Of a stretch of DNA of 64,000 bases, positions 58,824 to 64,000 are shown one piece after another. Source of the stretch: Molanna angustata (taxonomy: Eukaryota > Arthropoda > Insecta > Trichoptera > Molannidae). The notes beneath the pieces are model-generated. The model saw only the letters and a program-made list of their open reading frames with translations, did not search any database and was not told where the DNA came from. Position numbers and translations under genes: made by a program. The stretch spans positions 34,433,372 to 34,497,371 of the forward strand of contig OY754977.1 in assembly GCA_963576475.1 (NCBI GenBank), written 5' to 3'. Positions within the stretch are counted from its first letter, which is position 1; each line of letters starts with the position of its first letter.

Positions 58824-61800
58824 ATGTCTGTTGTTAGATTTCATCGGGTATTTTTGATGCCCCGACTGAGTAATTTAAAAAACCAAAGAACTCAAAGTAC
58901 CCTTGCAAAAAATGAGGAAGAATACACCAGTGAACCAATTTATCCCGAAATATTGGATATGTCTTTACAAGCTAGGAAAAGGAGGCAGAGGCAGGATTGG
59001 TACGACCAGATAAAAGCCGTTGAGACGGTGGAAGAAAAGATTATCAAATTGAACATGCCAAAATATTATGGATGGAAATGTTTTATGCTGGATGAACATT
59101 TTATACCTTTGTATTCTTTACCGTTTGTTCAAAACTGCACCAGAACACATTTAATAACTCAAGACACTTTACCAGATCATTATTTACCTTTGGACAGTGC
59201 CGCTACATACATGGCACAGCAGTTGAAGGGAGAGATACAGGATTCTATCAAATGCGCTTTCCAAGATGTCAAGTAAATTTTTCATTTTATTTATTCACTT
59301 AACAAAAAGACAACTATTAACGAAAGTTGCAATGCAATTTTATTATTTTTCTTGACTCATGAAAATGGAATGAATACGTTGATAATAATTAGTATCAGGA
59401 CAATGTATGACAGGGTAAGAAATGAAGACTATGGGATTAATGTAGGATAAAAAAAAGACGTCATCAATTAAATGAAGTGAACACATTGAGATGGTTCAGC
59501 CACATGGTATGAATGAATGTAGAATCTCAGACAGAAATGGAACGGGAAGATGGGGTCTTGCAAGAATGGAACGGCTGGACTATACGAATAATAAGTCCCC
59601 GATAGAGGAGAATGTAAGAAGCTTGAATAATTGACAGACTTGTATCGGACAATACATAAATGTAGATGGGGCATTAGATGCTTGTCAAAATAAATTAACA
59701 TTGAATTTGGTTCTCTATGTTTACCCCAATCAAGTACCTACAGACATGACATAATGATACATATAATATATGTATGTATGTAAAGACCCATTAGTTTCAC
59801 CCCTTTGTGAAAAATATATTTCAGGAAGTCAGAAATATATTTCATTTACATAATTATTATTTGTGGTGAAATCCTGAGAAATTCTCGCTTCTCTGGGCTT
59901 GAATTTTTGCATGTAACATTATCATAAATTATAAATAATAAACAAAAAAAAAATGACCAATGAAATAAACTAAAACGATTTCATTATTTTTGATGAGTTG
60001 GTTATTGCTTTTGTAAAGTGTTACTTTTTTGTTTGTAATTTTTAGTTATTTATTTAAACATCAAATTTCATACAAAAATAGCACTTTGTTTAAATGAACA
60101 GCGTTTATAATTTGACTCAGGCCCCGTGTCAACACGTATTCAATACAAATTGTACTATAAATAAATCTATAATATTTCATTTAGTAATATTAATTTTAGG
60201 AGAAAATTTACAATTTCCAAATCGGATTCAGCAAAGAAGCAAGAAGAGGATTTGATGACAAAGTCGGTTGTTCAACAAATTAACAGAATATTAATAAATA
60301 ATTTGTCACCTAATTTACCACATTTAATGGATTCACAGGTAAATATTTTAATCTTTAGACAGAACACAAAACTTTAGAGAGAACACAAAATTAAATAGTA
60401 TTACATAATTCACACTCTGGACAAGATGTATTGAGTTTAATGTAAAAATATGTTTAAGACTCCATACTTTTAAATAGCAGTAGAGAGTGAAAAAACAATA
60501 TGTAGAGTGACTGGCAAACATCATCAGTCTTACTAATAAAAATCTACTGCACACCCTTTGACCAGTGTTTTAGTTACACACCGTGTAGTGCAGCCCGTAC
60601 AGTGATTATTTGAAAATCTTATTAATAAACGCTGTATAATGACTGTGTAGTTACAACAAGCGTACAACGAAAAATAATCCAACAGCGTTGTAATTTCGCA
60701 TTCGCACATGCGCAGAGCTACCAGCCGCCATCTGCCATTATAATTTTAACGTTTGTCGTACTTAATATTTTCATATATGTTTTAGTATATGTTTTTCACA
60801 TTTCAAAATAGGAATATGGAAAATATAACAAATAATTTCATCAGACGAATATCCAAGCCAGCACCATTGTAGATATTATAAAAGAGCAAATTTTTTGACA
60901 ACTTTTCGCTCCTAAAATGCACAACTATCGAGAATATAGTAATTTGTAGAGGTTTCATTATATTATTCCAAGATATAACAATATAAACACGCATATCAAA
61001 ATAAAATTTGATTTGTGATAGATGAGATTTGTCTTAAATAACTGCTATACTACCTAGAAAAGGCGTGCAGATGATGTGTAAAATTAGTATGAGCGATACA
61101 CAGTCGTTGGCCAACTGATCTGCTACACAGTGTTTATTGGTAACGTTTTTGCCTACACCGGTGTTTAATGGTTTTGTAACGTTTTCAACATGTTTATTAG
61201 TAAGACTGTTATTAGAATAATGACATCGCTGTGCAGAACACAAATTTTGGGTTTGATTGGTATGTAGACGTGCAAACCTTCCTCTACTAGCCCGATAATT
61301 ACATTATCATGATGTATGTTTGCTGATTCCTATATTTTTATTTAAAAAGTTAAAATATTTCTCTAAATAGGTGTCATAAGAGTTTTTATCGTATATTAGT
61401 GGCTGATTTGGTTTGATATGAGATTCCGGAGAAAAAGAGCCCAGGTTCAATTCTTGATGGAGATACAGTTTTCCTTTGTGTTTTCAATATGGATTTGTAA
61501 GTCTCCAAATCCAGACTGTTTCCAGAATGTTGTAACATGTTATTGAATGTGTGCTAAATTAATATTTAACATAGTGCCTATTAGTTACCCAAGAAGGTTT
61601 TCAAAATAAATAAGAATAGATCAATAGGTCATTCAAAAGATTTGTCAAAGAAATATCTGATTTATTATTGAATCAGTGAATTGGTTATATTTTGCATAAA
61701 ACATTACTTTAGAAATAAAACTACATATTATGTAGATATTAAAAATATATTATGATTAGACAAGCTTTCTTTAACTTGTGTTATTTACAAGTCAAATGTG

Positions 61801-63043
61801 TAAGATTACTTATTTAGATTAGATCAACATATCAAAGGATGCCAAAGTTGTCATTCATAACGCAATCGTAGTGCCAACCTCGATGCCCTTAAGTATAGGC
61901 GAAGAGCGAAATTAAAAATTGGTTAAAATAAAAATAATTAAATGAATGGACATCTCGAGAAACGTTCTATTATAACTAAATAACAAAAAGTTGCATCTTT
62001 ATAGATATATTAAAAATTTTCTTAGCATTGGCCTTAAGTTTTGGTTGACTTAATTGAATCATTAATCCTTCCATGAGGTCTTGAGAAATGTATCTTTTGT
62101 GACAAATATCGCACCTGAGTTTCACATGCTCGGTGTCGAGTGATTTATGCCAGAATATATTAGCTTTTTTAGAATGTGTCTGTCATCTGTAGTTTTATCC
62201 AAAACCAAAAGACATCCAAATGATTTAAGGATCTATTGTAAAAGATATAGAAATACATGTAATCATTTTATAAGAAAATCTGAAGATATTTAGTATTGAA
62301 ATAAACTTAAGGATGCTAATTACGATCCAAAAAGTTTTTGGTCAATTCTCAAGGAAAGTAAACATACGAATAATGATAAAGATTACAAAATCAAGAATAC
62401 TTATTAACAATGAAGAAATCGTTTTTCAAAATAATCCGAATTTGATACTCAATTTTATAAACAAACATTATTCCGATATCGGTGCCAATTTAGCTCAAAA
62501 ATGTCTCAATAATTCATCTGGGGGGCAAGTCTGCTTCAATCGGCAAAATCAAAACCTTCGTGATTACCCATATCATGGATATAATTATTATATGTAGTTG
62601 TACAATATCTTTAGATGTCATAGAACTCCATACGATAATTATATCCATGATATGGGTAATCACTAGGGTTTTGATTTCACCGGTCGAACAGACTTTATAT
62701 AGGTATGTCACATTTACGAATGATGGTAAAATCTATATTTTATTTTTTTCATTCTCAAATTGAAGCTGTAGAAATGATTATGTCAAACATTAATTTAACA
62801 TGCACCCAATAACAAGTTCACTGATTCAGTCTGAGAACACAATTAAAATTTTGTCTTCACCGGTAATTGAACCTGGGACCTTTGTATCAGTATGTGAATT
62901 ATTAATTTGTAATAATCTGTTTCAGGTTGACATTGAGCCTCGCCATGAATCTTTTTGGTTTGTGGGTGGTTTTGATAACCCAAGAATCAAAACAGCTTCT
63001 GAGAAAGAATATCCAATTGTCGAACATCCCTTTCAATACATTG
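58824..63043 (+). CDS. mRpS30: Mitochondrial ribosomal protein S30 (mL65), first three exons, runs off window
   Basis: Exons 58824-59272, 60200-60338 and 62926-63043, joined in frame with GT/AG junctions; the last ends in phase 1 before gtaagt. The start is the ATG at 58824 (context aaaATG); the longer upstream frame begins only at a TTG. The N-terminus MSVVRFHRVFLMPRLSNLKN is basic/hydrophobic, as a mitochondrial presequence. Family features: EPIYPEILDMSLQARKRRQR, KAVETVEEKIIKLNMPKYYG, CTRTHLITQDTLPDHYLPLD, then VDIEPRHESFWFVGGFDN, recalled from insect mRpS30 (the 'RHE-FWF-GG' block). Known role: component of the mitochondrial large ribosomal subunit. The rest of the protein lies right of the window. 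The first two introns hold LINE A debris, repeat C, a SINE and a LINE C hairpin. Confidence 0.88.
59385..59790 (+). mobile_element. Old, decayed LINE family A 3' end in mRpS30 intron
   Basis: Stretches such as 'atgtatgacagggtaagaaatgaaga', RSLNN*QTCIGQYINVDGAL, DACQNK and 'ttggttctctatgtttaccccaa...gacataatgataca' align with the LINE A C-terminus and 3' tail. Strongly diverged. Confidence 0.65.
59791..60199. other. mRpS30 intron 1, AT-rich remainder
   Basis: Nothing recognised. Confidence 0.5.
60530..61010 (-). repeat. Dispersed repeat C, copy 2
   Basis: Reverse-orientation match to 4137-4645 (ctctcgatagttgtgcattttaggagcgaaaa type blocks, tatatcttggaataata). This copy also holds 'cgcacatgcgcagagctaccagccgcc'. 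Confidence 0.7.
61120..61225 (-). repeat. Dispersed repeat E, copy 2
   Basis: Reverse-complement match to 2241-2345 (cttactaataaacatgtt...aggcaaaaacgttaccaataaacactgtgtag). Confidence 0.55.
61385..61620 (+). mobile_element. tRNA-headed SINE, family C, copy 3 (uninterrupted)
   Basis: A-box-like 'gtggctgatttggtttga', B-box-like 'aggttcaattcttg', body 'gtaagtctccaaatccagactg...gtgctaaattaatatttaacatagtgcctattagttaccc' and an AAATAA tail. Template for recognising the split copy at 2346-3425. Confidence 0.7.
61621..62165. other. mRpS30 intron 2, AT-rich
   Basis: Nothing recognised. Confidence 0.45.
62166..62530 (+). mobile_element. LINE (CR1/Jockey-like) pre-RT linker fragment
   Basis: Frames read KDANYDPKSFWSILKESKHT, then NPNLILNFINKHYSDIGANL, the 'FW..LK...-F..YF..IG..L' linker between endonuclease and RT in non-LTR elements. 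Frameshifted. It runs into the inverted repeat at 62535. Confidence 0.6.
62535..62690. repeat. Inverted repeat in mRpS30 intron 2
   Basis: Arms share GTGATTACCCATATCATGGA plus TATAATTAT (29 bp perfect; left near 62559-62587, right near 62633-62661). Imperfect matching (TCAAAACC, AGTCTG.T) extends outward for about 30 bp more. The spacer is about 45 bp. Confidence 0.85.
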
Positions 63044-63544
63044 GTAAGTAAAATTTTAAAATATCAACAATGCTATATATTATAGTTTCTGTCAAAATTC
63101 TTGAGCCTTTTCACTGTGGAGGGGGGCGGTTTGCACATATACCAACCAAGAAAAAAGACAAATTTGCACCCTGCGCACTGCGCACCCATGTGACTGGCTC
63201 AAGTTGTTTTCCAATAACTATACCCCTTAATTATTGTGTCATTATTTATCTGTACTTAAACTTTATCTGTACTATCATTATTTATCATTATTTATCTGTA
63301 CTATCCCAGAAAATATATAGAAAATACAAATTTTTGATTTGTAACATTTTCATTGATACAGTGACATTGTTAATGATAGTAAAATAATACAGCATAGAAA
63401 AATGTTAGTAAATTAGTAAAATTCTAAATGTTATACCTACCTTATACTCGTATCTTTATTTGGTCAAATTACATTTTATTTCCCCCAAAAATCCGAAAAA
63501 TATATGTATTTTGAATCAATCTTTTCAATTTAGGATTAGAATAA
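63044..63544. other. mRpS30 intron 3, with a short dispersed repeat
   Basis: 63145-63240 (ccaa..aagaaaaaagacaaatttgcaccctgcgc...cacccatgtgactgg) resembles 34625-34690 (caatttgcgctctgctcgcccacgtgacaag) and 13395-13415. Family unknown. The remainder is AT-rich. Confidence 0.4.

Positions 63545-64000
<456 letters not shown>

Overview
The window is nuclear DNA of an insect, most likely a lepidopteran. It is strongly AT-rich, and its housekeeping genes have GT/AG introns of up to several kb. It is crowded with tRNA-derived SINEs, 5'-truncated non-LTR retrotransposons (LINEs) and minisatellites. The LINE 3' tails (a 'catcacgcc...ggggtaggcagaga' type and a 'GGTTGGAAGAAATTGCC' type) resemble repeats I know from Lepidoptera. 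That assignment is inference from repeat style and from proteasome/eIF2 protein similarity, not a database match.

Four host genes are supported. (1) The last seven coding exons of a phosphatidylinositol-5-phosphate 4-kinase (PIP4K), + strand, 5002-16343; its N-terminal exons lie to the left of the window. (2) Proteasome subunit beta-3 (PSMB3/Prosbeta3), - strand, 30867-about 34271; four coding exons are certain and a tiny ATG-only first exon is inferred. (3) eIF2 beta, - strand, 45939-46874, intronless. (4) The first three coding exons of mitochondrial ribosomal protein mRpS30/mL65, + strand, 58824-63043, running off the right edge. They are functionally unrelated and show no sign of co-regulation, except that PSMB3 and eIF2 beta each carry a copy of the same MITE-like element just upstream of their start.

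The rest is mobile and repetitive DNA. Two different P-superfamily-like DNA transposons are recognisable by terminal inverted repeats, 7-8 bp target-site duplications (TSDs) and a THAP-domain gene: 24626-27285 and 49005-52467. Both THAP genes look broken. A large composite repeat (called B here) occurs at 8.4-8.8 kb, 34.7-38.4 kb and 48.1-57.3 kb. The last copy is a nested stack: it was split by P-like element 2, which itself holds two LINE fragments, and by an almost full-length 4.4 kb LINE (family A), which itself holds a polyadenylated insertion. Related copies in the same window act as empty sites. LINE-family members with clear TSDs lie at 28133-29600, 36051-37540, 51278-51546 and 52704-57125. 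Four copies of one SINE family carry four different tRNA-type anticodons.

Other structure includes a perfect 86-bp spacerless palindrome (39293-39378), a perfect 183-bp inverted duplication with a 22-bp spacer (37967-38354), five long minisatellites (41, 49, 39, 53 and 50 bp units), one of them with a higher-order repeat, and long (TA)n tracts at 3.7 kb and at the right edge. I see no bacterial-type operon, CRISPR array or intact novel multi-gene system. The most novel material is the pair of THAP/P-like relics and the nested repeat stack. Many open frames in the window are repeat or AT-rich noise and are not listed.
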